Assembly (NCBI GenBank): GCA_030549335.1
Contig: CM060184.1
Span: 42,745,909 to 42,809,908, forward strand
From: Pontederia crassipes
Taxonomy: Eukaryota; Streptophyta; Magnoliopsida; Commelinales; Pontederiaceae
Direction of reading: 5' to 3'
Length of the DNA: 64,000 nucleotides
Part shown: in pieces, positions 53,932 to 64,000 of the stretch
How the letters are laid out: every line of letters starts with the position of its first letter
How positions within the stretch are numbered: position 1 is the first letter of the stretch
Translations under genes and position numbers: made by a program
Notes under the pieces: model-generated
Seen by the model: the letters and a program-made list of their open reading frames with translations, nothing else
Databases searched by the model: none
Told to the model about the DNA's origin: nothing

Positions 53932-55796
53932 GGAATTAGTTTATATAAGATATCATATGTACAATTTGAAAATAAATGATTTTATTATCTAATTTTAATC
54001 TATTTAAAATTATAATCATAGTCACAATATGCAGGCCACAATAATTTTGAATTTATTTAAGTAGAAATATTAATAATAAAATATCAGATATATATATATA
54101 TATATATGTAATTGAAAATGAAATCATTTTCTTAACCAATCTTAATCTACTCAAATTCGAATCATACTTTCAATATGTAAAAGAATGTCATCTAACAAGA
54201 TTATATATTTACATTAACAATCCTAATCTATTTCAAATACTAATATATAAAAATGATATATATCTTAATATTTAATTTTAGAGTTTGAAAATATCCCAAT
54301 TCTAACCTAATACGTATCCTAAAATATTATCCCTAATAATAGATAAGATTTCTAAACTCATATTTCATTTCGGATTAATTAAGTAAAAATACTAATTATA
54401 AATGTTAGTTATATAAGTAATAATACATATAAAACTGAAAGTTAAATGATATTAATATTTTTAAACTAATCCTATCTGGACGCCACTTTAATTGTACAAA
54501 TAAAAAAAATGAACATTACAAATGATAATATAAGAAATTAAAAATATATGGTGATAAAAGTTTCTAGGTAAGGTAGTAATATTTAGAAGCATAGAAAAAA
54601 ATATTAAATCTAAAATTAAACTATTTTGGTAAGAAATATATTATACTAAATTGATTAGAAGTAGGGTTGTTCTATTAGCGAACAAATATATTAATATTTT
54701 TATAAAATTCATTAAATGATAACATTCGTATCATTTAAAAATAAATAGTATATTATAGTTTATTAACATTTTCATTTCTTTACAAAATAATATATTTATA
54801 TATATTTTTATATAAGATTAAATAATATTTATGTATATAATATAACTTATTATTTCAATTTTTTCTAAAACATAATGTAATAAAATTTTGTTATATAAGG
54901 TTCATAAGCCTAAAAATAAAGGAGATTAGCTACAAATAAAAAATAAATCTAATTTGATTATAAATAGGAGTTTGGGTTTGATTAAATAAAAATTAAGAAA
55001 TAAATGAAAATTAAATTAGAACTAAATACATAAAAGTAATCTAAATATGAGCAAAAGTAGGTTTGAATACATAAAATTACATGAAAAAAATAAGATAAGA
55101 CTACTGAAATTATATTAAATATAACAAACTTAAAACTGTTTCTGTCATCCAATTTTTAATTCTCATTCCACACAAACTTAATATAATATAATACAATATA
55201 TGTTAAATATTTTCTGAATTTCTTAATAAATAAAAAGCAATATTATAACAAAAGTTTTCTTGTGTAACCCTAGAAAAGTAATACTAAATATAAAAATTAA
55301 ATTAAATTTCAGAAGGTGGAATTTGGAGCATTTATTTGATTAAATAAGAAAAGTAAAATATTGTTTCAATAGGTGAGTATGATTAATATTTCCTTTTTAT
55401 CCATTTGAGTATGATTAAAATAAATAATATTTTATTTCTAAAAGATAATGTGCAGGCAAATATTATTTTCTTTTAAAAGATAATGTATCATTTCATAAAT
55501 AATAAATAAATATTCAATTTGAGTATGATTAAAATAAATATTTTTCCTTCTAAAAGGTAATGTGCAATTATTTTTAGAATATATTATTTTATTTTAAAAT
55601 TTTAAAAATAATTTAAAACAAAGAATACAATTTGATTCCAATAAAAAGTAATATTTCCATAAAAAATATAAATCATAAAATAAATCTATTGTTTGAAATA
55701 ATTAATTACTTAAGAAGAAAATAATTTAAGCGGAAGTTAGGGTCCTCATAGATTTATATTGAGTTTTAAACTTTTCAAAATAGTCTAATATATTTG
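53932..55796. other. AT-rich region, no gene
   Basis: No coding similarity on either strand; frequent A/T runs. A short (TA)n run lies at 54090-54107. A GAGTATGATTAAAATAAATA word recurs at 55410 and 55525, hinting at an old local duplication. Confidence 0.45.
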
Positions 55797-56264
55797 TAGA
55801 GATGATAAATATCGTGTTTTCCCCGGACTGATCAACCTATATTTGGTCATGTCGTGGGCCGTGTCATCGTGTCGTGCCAAATTGACATTACGCCAATCGA
55901 CGCATTTTGTTTTTTCTTTTTTGACCCAAAGTTTATTTTTCTATTAATAATATAATAAGAAAAATATTATAATATGTGAGATGAAATGTAATAAAAATAA
56001 AATAATAATATGTGATATTATGATTATTAGATATATAATAATATTTTTTATATATAATATAGTTATAATACATGATTAAATATTTAAATATGTAAGACAA
56101 AATAAAAAAATTAAAAGAAAATACGTTCACCAAGCCAAGCCCATGTCGTGCCATATTTAGGATCCTGCTCGATAGCCCAACATGGTGGCCCAGTCCAACT
56201 CGGTCATCGTGTCTAGACCGGGCCCATGCCAAGCCGAACTGTTCCCAATGAAAGTTCATCTCTA
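55797..56264. mobile_element. hAT-like element, decayed
   Basis: TAGAGATGATAAAT at the left and, in reverse complement, TAGAGATGAACTTT at the right. GGGCC/GTCGTGCC-rich parts lie just inside both ends, and the centre is AT-rich, a layout common in non-autonomous plant hAT elements. Flanking octamers TATATTTG and CCTATTTC match at five positions only, so the duplication is eroded. Confidence 0.5.
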
Positions 56265-57852
56265 CCTATTTCACCTATTTATAATTATATATTGCATATT
56301 TTTTATAATATTCATCATCATCGCACGAAATTTATTACTAGTATATATAAAATGAAAGGTAAAAGCATGAGAGCGTGACAAGCGACACTATATTACGATG
56401 GCACATGTGATCTGTTAAAACTATAGATTTTAAATTAATAATAATCCTAATTATTTTAAATTCAAATCATAATTATGATCCTGAAAAATCACATAAGATT
56501 CTATCTATATTCGAATATTATCCTAATATTAAATATCGTGATTCGAACAAAGATACAGGAATATTAGGATGCAGCAAAGGAATTAAATACTCAATCATTT
56601 TAACAAGTTGTGCTAGTTGTCAAGTCCACCACCAGTCAAACTGGCAATATGAATGTCGTGGTGTTTAGAATCCTAATAATATTACTACTTGGAAATAGTG
56701 GCTGTACTACCAACATAAGTTGGTAGGTATGTCCTTGCAAATGCTGGAGCCGTTGGATGGAAAATCAACGCTCGGGCCGGATGCACGGTTCATTTGAAGC
56801 TGGTCTACTACGGTTCAAGAGCCAACTTCGAACGGTTCGCGAGGGGTTCTAGCAGATCTACAATCTGCCATAGCATCCTCGATCTGTTTCCCTAGTGTGA
56901 TATGCCCTAGCGTACCCCTCCTCTCGCGATCTGCTGCCCTAGAAAGGCGATGTCCTCGTCCCCATCTCGCACGACCATTTCGGCGCCCTAGTGAACCAGT
57001 CTCGCACGCAACAGCATCCTCAAAGGGTGGCGAAGGAAGATGAGTTTTGGCGTCCTAGCAAACCATTCTCGCACGTGACAGTGGTGAAGGAAGACGAGTT
57101 TCCTCTTTGTCTCCTCGTCTGCTGCCCTAGTGTCCTCGTCTCGCGCGACGAACAAGAAAGATGAGTTTCAGGACCCTAGCTAGCATCGCGATGAAGGAAA
57201 AAGGGTGCTAACGCGGTTAGGTATGCCCCAGCGAACCAATCTCGCGCGTGACAACATCCTCGAATTAAGTTCTGTGGCAAGGGAAGTCGCCGATCGATCG
57301 TCGTGATAGGAGCATCATCAAAGCGTTCAACTGTTCTGCACTTCCATATTTTTCCTCAAATTAATTTTGGAAATTTGCATTTGGCTAGAGAAAATGATCA
57401 TAGGCTCTACGTAGAATACCTCACATGCCATGTATATGAATATGATGATTAATTAGTGCTCCTAGATCGATCATATGTAAGCTAATTAATCAGAGAACTC
57501 GATCCTTTCTCCATATAATTTTCTATAATTTGTACTATTTAAACATATTTAGTTCCTTGCCTTTTGTAAGCTCGAGTAATTTTGAGATTGTTGGACAAGA
57601 CAAAGCTAAACACTCCTACTTTCTATCCTGTAAGTTTTTCCTCCAATAGTCATTCATAAAACTGATGTTGTGTTACCAAGATGATGCATAGTTTATGAGG
57701 ACATGAGAAAATGCATAAACATTCTCAGTAATTCAAAATTTTGGCCCTCTGAAGAAGAAACATGTTTGTTATGCATGCTTGTAGATTTCATCATATTCTT
57801 TGTGAACATTATTTTCCGTATATTCTTGTTTCTTTTAGCTAAAGATCAATTT
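56265..57852. other. no gene recognised; contains GC-rich repeat patch
   Basis: Spacer between the hAT-like element and the FAR1-like gene. 56740-57330 is GC-rich (see separate repeat). 57340-57850 is AT-rich and may be the 5' region or first intron of the FAR1-like gene. Confidence 0.4.
56880..57260. repeat. degenerate repeats of CCCTAG...TCTCGCACG units
   Basis: Words around GCGCCCTAGTGAACCAGTC, TCGCACG, GAAGGAAGA(C/T)GAGTTT and CTGCCCTAG recur three to four times in 400 bases with irregular spacing. No coherent frame is present. Confidence 0.5.
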
Positions 57853-58070
57853 ATGGAGATGGAGCCAGAGATTACGGTTGAAAATAATTTTGTGGGAGAA
57901 GGAATTAGTGAGGGCTTCAATGTTGAAGATATGGCAGAAGAAGAAAATGATAAGATGCAAGTAGATTATGTGAAATCTTATGAAATACGAAGCCTTACGT
58001 GGGGATGATTTTTAACAACGACAATGAAGCATACAAGTATTATAACATGTATGCCAAATTAGTGGGTTTA
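57853..58070 (+). pseudogene. FAR1-like (MULE-derived) gene, N-terminal part
   Basis: MEMEPEITVENNFVGEG begins an acidic leader like those of FAR1/FHY3-family proteins. A frameshift near 57990 is followed by PYVGMIFNNDNEAYKYYNMY and AKLVG, the start of the FAR1 DNA-binding domain. The frame is cut at 58070 by an LTR-like TGTCGG. The rest of the gene resumes at 60123. FAR1 proteins derive from Mutator-like transposases, so this could also be a transposase rather than a host transcription factor. Confidence 0.65.
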
Positions 58071-60110
58071 TGTCGGATAATGCCCACATGGGCATTACCG
58101 CGTGACGCGCGCGTGGACCGTGTTGTCGAACGCACGGAGTACACAACGCGAGCGCTGATTGCACAATCGTGCACACGGACCGCGCGACGTGCGCGCAGAC
58201 TGTGTTGTCGTGCGGAGATCGCGCGATCTGATATTTGCGCCGCGAGAAACATGAGTTAAGGCGAAACATCATCATGCAGCATTCTGCCTAACTTCTCACC
58301 CAAGTCTCCCTACCCTATAAAAGGGGACCCATACTAGAGGTCCCAAACACGCTTTCGAGAGGTTCTTCTAGAGGCACTTGTGCTGTGGACAAGAGTTTCG
58401 TTCCCCTAAGATTTGGTTCCCGATCCCGAGGTGCAAGTGTGTTCGTCAGGAATTCGTGGAAAAGTCCCGATGATCTACTTTCTCGAACTCATGATTGCGC
58501 CAAAAAAATAATATTTATTATTATTTTTGTGTCTGCACACTTCGAGAGACAAAATTGTAAGGTTTGCTTCAATTTGCCTAATATTAGCTATAGTCGCACA
58601 TATGGACTTAGAATTTCAAAAACCACATTTCTCAGTGGAGAACTAGATGAGAAAATTTACATGAAGCAACCTCAATGCTTTGTTGTAAAAGGAGAAGAGC
58701 GCAAAGTTTGCATGCTGCGCCGGTCCATTTATAGACTCAAACAATCATCTAGACAGTGGTACCTTAAATTCCATCAGTCAGTCATTTTGTATAATTTTAA
58801 CATTATCGATGAAGACCACTGCGTGTATATTCATAAGTTCGAGGATAATTTTTCTATCCTAACGTTATATGTGGACGACATTCTAATAGCTGAAAATAAT
58901 AGAGATTTTGTCATTACTATTAAGCAATGGTTGTCCTCCATGTTTGAGATGAAGGACATGAGTGAAGCAGCCTACATACTAGGTGTGAAAATACAATGTG
59001 ACCGCTCCAAACGACTCCTTGCTTTGTCGCAGGAATCATATATCAAAAAAGTTTTGGAACGATTTCGCATGGCGAAGTTTTAAGGTTGAACATGTGCCCT
59101 AAAACTCAAGAGGAACAAAAGGAAATGTCCAATGTTCCCTATGCGAGTGTGGTCGGCAGTCTGATGTATGCTATGATGTATACTCAGCCGGACATATGTT
59201 TTGTTGTGGGTCTAGTTAGTCAATATCAAGCTAATCCAGGACGCCAACACTGGAAGGTGGTGAAAAGAATCATGAGATACCTCAAGGGTATTACAGATCT
59301 TGCATTGTGCTATCATGAAGAAAGTTTACAACTTACTGGATTCACCGATGCCGATTGGGCTGGTGATGTTGATGAATGAAAATCCACCTTCGGATATACT
59401 TTCTTGCTCAATAATGGTACTGTTACTTAGAGCAATAAGAAACAAGATTGTAGGACACTGTCAATTATGGAAGCAGAATTCATAGCTTGTTTAGTGGCAA
59501 TACAAGAGACCTTATGATTTAAAAGATTCCTTCAAAATTTGAGGATTTCTAAGAATGCAATAAAAAAGATGATCCTTCACTGTGACAGTCAAGCAACCAT
59601 AGCTTATGTGAAGGACGAGAAATACCATTGCAAAGGAAAGCATATCTACACGAAGTACAAATTTGAACGAAATCAAGAAGTCAAAGAGGAGATCTCAGTT
59701 GAGTACGTATCAATGCACAATATGGTTGTTGATCCATTCACCAAACCATTGCCAAAAGAGACATATTTGAGACATGTAAATGCTTTAGGGTTGTGTAGAT
59801 TATAAATGTAATGATGTACTTAAATTTTCAATAAATAAAAGATTATTTTTTCTTTAATAAATTCATTGTTGTGAAGTCTTGTTATGCATGTGAAAAGTAT
59901 GTTGATCATGCCTAGATTTGTTCACTCACATGAATAAATATTTTCGACGCTCACGAAGTTAGCGAGCAGAATGAACCATGTGAGTCATGGTGTGATTGTT
60001 AAAACATGAGTTTTAGTAACTCAATGTCGTCTGATTAAGAGAGAGAGGCTAGATTCGAGATTCAAATTTGACGCTACAGGATAGCAAGCAAATTGAGAAC
60101 TCGGGTCAGG
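58071..60110 (+). mobile_element. Copia retrotransposon remnant inside the FAR1-like gene
   Basis: Starts at TGTCGGATAATGCCC; an LTR-like part with CCCTATAAAAGGGG (TATA at 58316-58323) runs to about 58500, then jumps directly into the reverse transcriptase. Gag, protease, integrase and the first part of RT are missing. The right boundary and 3' LTR are not clear; unassigned sequence runs from 59806 to about 60110. No target duplication could be confirmed. Confidence 0.65.
58590..59805 (+). pseudogene. Copia reverse transcriptase-RNase H remnant
   Basis: 58590-59083: FLSGELDEKIYMKQPQCFV, then SIYRLKQSSRQWYLKF, the catalytic LYVDDILIA, and SMFEMKDMSEAAYILGVKI. A frameshift near 59083 leads to MSNVPYASVVGSLMYAMMY and GRQHWKVVKRIMRYLKGI, then RNase H: FTDADWAGDVDE, stop, STFGYTF, stop, IMEAEFIA, HCDSQATIAYVKD, then the usual end VEYVSMHNMVVDPFTKPLPK with LRHVNALGLCRL. 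Catalytic Asp residues in YVDD and RNase H are kept, but at least two nonsense codons and a frameshift break it. Confidence 0.8.
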
Positions 60111-60122
60111 CACTAAAACAAT

Positions 60123-61020
60123 ATGCTAGGGTTGTTCAGACTCACTGTGCACTTGAAGAGAAAGAAGACTTTTAAGACCATGAACTCCACACCTGCATAC
60201 ATTCTGAAGCACCCACTAGAGGTACAAGCTGGCAATATTTATACGCATATCGTATTTTGCAATTTCCAAGAAGAATATGCAAAATGTATGACTTCTTATG
60301 CTCACGGAAACGTAAATATGTAGAAAAATCTTTTTACATAATTTACCCAATGCAAAGTATTGATGAAGGCAAGAATATTGTTAAGTTTAGCCACTTTGAA
60401 CAAATTTGTATAAAATGTTCTTGCAAAAAATTTGAACAAGAAGGATTATTATGTTGTCACATTTTATGTGTTCTCCACAAAAAAAGGACTGAGATATATA
60501 ATTGGGAATACGTACTTCACCTTTGGATAGTAAACACGAGGTATATAAAAGAACATGCAATTTACAATAAGTCCTCTTGTAATGACTTCATAAGCCCCAT
60601 TCAAAAATTAGGTTAGCAAAGCAACCTATGGAAAGTGCAAGAGATGGGTTTGATTTCGGCAAAACATTTACGGTTCGGTGTTCCTATGATTGATGATGTT
60701 ATAAAAAAATGAGTGCATTTCATGTTGCAATTGTTGATATGGATGCAAGTGAAGCAAACACAAGTGAGATTCATGCAACTCAAAACACTACTAGTGAATT
60801 TGTTGCTAGTCTATCAAGTTGTATCAATTTATAGGAGGCTCAATTCGTCATACGGGATCCACTTCATGTGAAATGTAAGGGTAGACCAAAAAATGTGAGA
60901 AGGATTAAATTTGGTGTTGAAAATTCTATGTCCCATAAAGAAACTAAGAAAAAGAACATGTGGTAAATGCGGAAAAAGTGGACATGACAAAAGAACATGT
61001 CCATCGTTTAAAGTAATAAA
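60123..61020 (+). pseudogene. FAR1-like (MULE-derived) gene, C-terminal part with SWIM and zinc knuckle
   Basis: FKTMNSTPAYILKHPLEVQA and NIYTHIVFCNFQEEYAKCM match the region before the SWIM domain. After a frameshift near 60300, KCSCKKFEQEGLLCCHILCV is the SWIM zinc finger with the CxCx(n)CxH pattern (about 60417-60470). Further on come VKCKGRPKNVRRIKF and, in another frame, TCGKCGKSGHDKRTCP, a CX2CX4HX4C knuckle found at the end of many MULE transposases and FAR1 relatives. The central transposase domain is missing, lost with or before the Copia insertion. Non-functional. Confidence 0.75.
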
Positions 61021-63106
61021 GTTTTTTCTTAATATCATTACTGCAACATGTTCATCTAATTCTAACATGGATGTCTCATATTAAACATAGGATGCTCAAA
61101 CTCAAGGGGGAACTTTGTGATATATGACAATTTGCAACATATTTTCTGAAACTTTGGAACAGGTGATACATGTCTCATATTTACAGGAGGCTCAATTCGA
61201 CAATTTGCCACAATTTGATATATACGTCATTCATTTTTTTTGTCTCCTAACAGGTTTCTACCAACTTTGGAACAAAATTCTGGAAGACTTTGTGGACTTT
61301 GGTTGTTGGCATGCATCATTTTAATGTTTGATTACTCTTAAAGACTATGGTTGTTGGGCACAAAATTGTTATCAATTTGGTTCTTGGGCACATTCCCAAA
61401 TGGAAATATTTTATTGTTACCAAACATTTTACTATTACCAAACATTCAGGCATTTTCCTTGTCAAACATTCAGGCATTTTCCTTGTTCCAATGCTGCATG
61501 CTTCTATATGATTGTTGTAGACTTTTCAGTGCTAGGATTTAGTACCACTATCTTGATTGGCAGACAGAACCTTTCATCCTTCAAATTGCTATAGTTAGAG
61601 TTCCAATGAGGTTTGATTGATTCACATATCTTGTTTTCCACAGTTTCATATTGCTGTTTCATTACCATCTTTTCAATTTTAGACGACTATTTTATGGTGA
61701 TCCGTCTTGTCTGAGCTAGTGGCCAGGCGCTTTGCTTCCATGATTTTTTGTTGAACAAGTGCCATCCTTTTTTCATTGTCAATTCCCTTACAATTTCCCC
61801 ATTGTGTATATTGATCTATGGTGATACTCACTCTTGATGGTTGATTCTAAACTTCATGTATATCCTTGAACTCTATTTCCTCATGATCATGTTGGTGAAG
61901 AGCACGGGTGCCACTCTCCTGAGAACATCCTGCTCTCGGTGGCCTGCTAAGTTGGACCTTGGATAATCTACATGTAAGCTTCTTTTGCTAGTGACGGCAA
62001 CAGGTTGCTGCACAGGTATATCATTATCAAGACCCATTAGTCGAGCAACAACACTAGGTGATTTCCTTCACTGACTCTATTTCTTTTTACATTTCCTCTG
62101 CTATTAACATTTTCATTGGTGTCCCTCCTGATCCTTGGTTACCATCTTAAATTCCTTCCTACCATCTTTTATTGTGAAAGCAACATCAACTTCTTTCCTA
62201 CCATCATTTACATTGTCCATAAATTTCTTTCTACCATCATCTCATATGCAAATGAAAGTAGCAGTAGCAGCACCTAAGATTTGTCATTCATAAAGTAGAA
62301 AGAAGTAGCAGACAATTGAAAGGGTCCATCGCTGATTTGTTATTCATAAAGTGGCGGAAAACTACAAAATCAATGCTTCCAATCTGTCTGAGAAGGAAAA
62401 CCGGAATTCCAAGGATAGAAAAAGCACCAAACGTCAAGTAAACAAGATCAAAATACAATTGTTTGTCACGTAAATTGGACTAACATGACTACAACACAAA
62501 GAATCACAACAAGAATTTTACAAAATGCACTAAAAGTGTTCCTATTAACCCTAAGTTCATCTTGAATTCTTCCTCTATTAATCATAATCTCATATTCACA
62601 TTCATGCGCTGCTTGTAACCTATCTAATGTGGAGATTTATGACTGATATTTTCACCATTATTTCGCATGCATGTAGTATCTATTATATGATGAGGGCACT
62701 AATTCAACACATTTCAAATATTCTCCACATGTACTCGCAATATTACAAATAAGTATCTCTATCAGCCTGAGAATTCACTTGGATAAATGCCCTTTTTCTT
62801 TTACAGGAGGTTGATGAGCCCAAGGAGATGAAGTAGAAGTGACTGTACCATACACTATTTTCTACACTAAAGATTGGTGGATTGCTATCGTGCTAAAGAA
62901 GAGGCCAAATAACAAAACAGCAAACACCATATGTAATCTGGGGACCAGCCAGCTCCTTCATCTTCTTGGTGTAACGAAGCTTCCCAATTGGCAGGGAATC
63001 ACAGGAAAAAGCTGTCGAGCTGTAGGTGTCGATAGGGGGATAGAAAAAGAGAGAGGAGAAGAACCGAGAGGAAATAGAGGTCGAGAGGTAGAGGAAATGA
63101 AGTGGA
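61021..63106. other. no gene recognised
   Basis: Moderately AT-rich. A phrase AGGAGGCTCAATTCG at 60835 recurs at 61184, suggesting a partial duplication of the FAR1-like 3' end. A 24-base unit CAAACATTCAGGCATTTTCC is repeated at 61439-61487. No domain is visible on either strand. Confidence 0.45.
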
Positions 63107-63371
63107 TATAAAAGGAGGAGAAGCTATAAGCGAAAGAGGGGGTCTTTCTGGAGAGAAAATTGGAGACGAGAGGAAGGAGAGAACTGAGAGTCTGAAAACA
63201 ATGCCTTTGGCAATTTGTGGAGAAGTGTGTATTCTCCACATGACTTGTAACTAACTGTCCCTACTGAGGCCGAGAAGTATTTATGCTATCTCAATTCATG
63301 TTCTTTAGCTGCATTTTATTTTGCTACTTTTTCATGATCAATATCGAGTGTTGAGCTTTCCTGGGTTTTAA
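63107..63371 (+). mobile_element. 3' part of a probable LTR with TATA box
   Basis: TATAAAAG at 63107-63114 in GTGGATATAAAAGGAGG, then a purine-rich leader, ending before a tRNA-iMet primer-like site. The upstream LTR border is not resolved, so only the promoter-to-end part is listed. Confidence 0.45.
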
Positions 63372-63380
63372 TGGTATCAG
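63372..63380 (+). other. primer binding site-like TGGTATCAG
   Basis: TGGTATCAG followed by TCCGG; plant tRNA-iMet sites read TGGTATCAGAGC. The first nine bases match, and the position after a TTTTAA end fits Copia elements. Confidence 0.5.
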
Positions 63381-63456
63381 TCCGGTCCTTATTTCATTGT
63401 CCGATTCTCTACTTTTTGTATCTTTACATGGATTTGAGTCCATGAACTATCTTCAC

Positions 63457-63682
63457 CCTGCACCCCCGACTATAGAGACGTTATAAGCTCCATCGCAATC
63501 GAACATGGAGATATCGAGCCTAGGTGAAGATAGTTCCACGTGTCATTTTCGTATTTTCCACGTAGGTGTAAGCTAGGAGAAGTTTTCTGAACCATTCACT
63601 GCCTTGCACCCCGACCATAGGGACGTTATAGGCTCCATCGCAATCGAACGTGGAGATATCAAGCCCAAGGCAAGGAGTGGTT
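63457..63682. repeat. two-copy tandem repeat in the probable retrotransposon leader
   Basis: Unit 1 at 63457-63537 and unit 2 at 63602-63682 share TCCATCGCAATCGAAC, GACGTTATA and TGGAGATATC in the same order, with substitutions. The spacer between is about 65 bases. The window ends before any coding region. Confidence 0.7.
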
Positions 63683-64000
63683 CATGGCGTTAGTTTTCAT
63701 AGAATCAGTAATGGAGCTCTTCATGGTGTGGTTTAAACGCCGTTCGCCCTTTGATCCGTGACCTAAAAATGTTGTACGCACTCCAGATTTCTAGCAATAA
63801 ACGACCGAATTAGTCAAAGATTTGGGATTACCTTAAATGGTTTTAAAGGATGTTTGCATACTTCTATTTCACCATTGCTGCGTTCGATTCTTTCTAATTT
63901 TCTAGGAAGTTCGACCCCAGGCGAGATATTCCTCAACTCTCACTCAAGTCAGTGACCCGAGTAGGGTAGGCAAGAGATGAGTTGCTTCTCAAGGACTTCC

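Noticed and set aside
56310-56348. Second possible Helitron 3' end (CACGAAATTTATTACTAGT)
   Set aside because: CTAGT is present but the hairpin is not convincing; kept only as a comparison to 47737-47764.
62839-63111. 90-codon plus-strand frame before the probable LTR
   Set aside because: No domain; C-terminal part is Arg/Glu-rich leader sequence including the TATA region.

Overview
The window is nuclear DNA of a flowering plant. One intact plant gene, a polyol/monosaccharide transporter, sits in a sea of transposable elements, AT-rich spacer and simple repeats. Its very GC-rich coding exon in an AT-rich background, and the B3-domain fragment, make a monocot the likelier source; this is inference and not certain.

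Layout. 0.3-0.9 kb: frameshifted lipid-transfer-protein-like pseudogene (-). 2.3-3.4 kb: two exons of a B3-domain gene (-). 4.1-5.5 and 11.2-12.6 kb: two related solo LTRs in opposite orientation. 8.0-10.3 kb: decayed Athila-like gag-protease between them. 12.6-14.2 kb: arm of a CACTA transposon, holding a hAT-like MITE with a perfect 8-bp target duplication; a second such MITE lies at 14.6-15.2 kb.

17.2-34.7 kb is one Ty3/gypsy chromovirus (Tekay/Del-like) with both LTRs and an ATTAT target duplication. Two later insertions split it: a 7.2-kb non-coding LTR element on the minus strand (20.5-27.7 kb, target CCTAC) and a solo LTR (29.4-30.7 kb, target CTTCA). All its coding regions (gag, PR, RT, RH, IN) are recognisable but broken. 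The 7.2-kb element has near-identical LTRs, a tRNA-Asp primer site, two polypurine-plus-hairpin modules and a long array of a GGCCGTAA motif.

34.7-42.6 kb is the least repeat-dense part. It holds the polyol transporter (37.27-38.94 kb, -) and, 387 bp upstream of its start codon, a 948-bp Mutator-like insertion with 9-bp target duplications. 42.6-46.0 kb: a CACTA element with a decayed transposase gene whose N-terminal part is a row of short phase-1 exons that look like duplicates of each other. 46-48 kb: AT-rich, with a Helitron-type 3' end. 48.1-51.4 kb: decayed Athila/Tat-like element (-). 52.2-53.9 kb: element with terminal inverted repeats of a few hundred bp. 55.8-56.3 kb: hAT-like element. 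57.9-61.0 kb: FAR1-like (MULE-derived) gene split by a Copia element. The window ends in what looks like the 5' part of another LTR retrotransposon.

No CRISPR, operon, organelle or prokaryotic feature was seen, and no tRNA or rRNA gene. The most unusual items are the serial exon duplication in the CACTA gene, the paired PPT-hairpin modules and palindrome arrays of the 7.2-kb element, and the Mutator-like insertion next to the transporter promoter.
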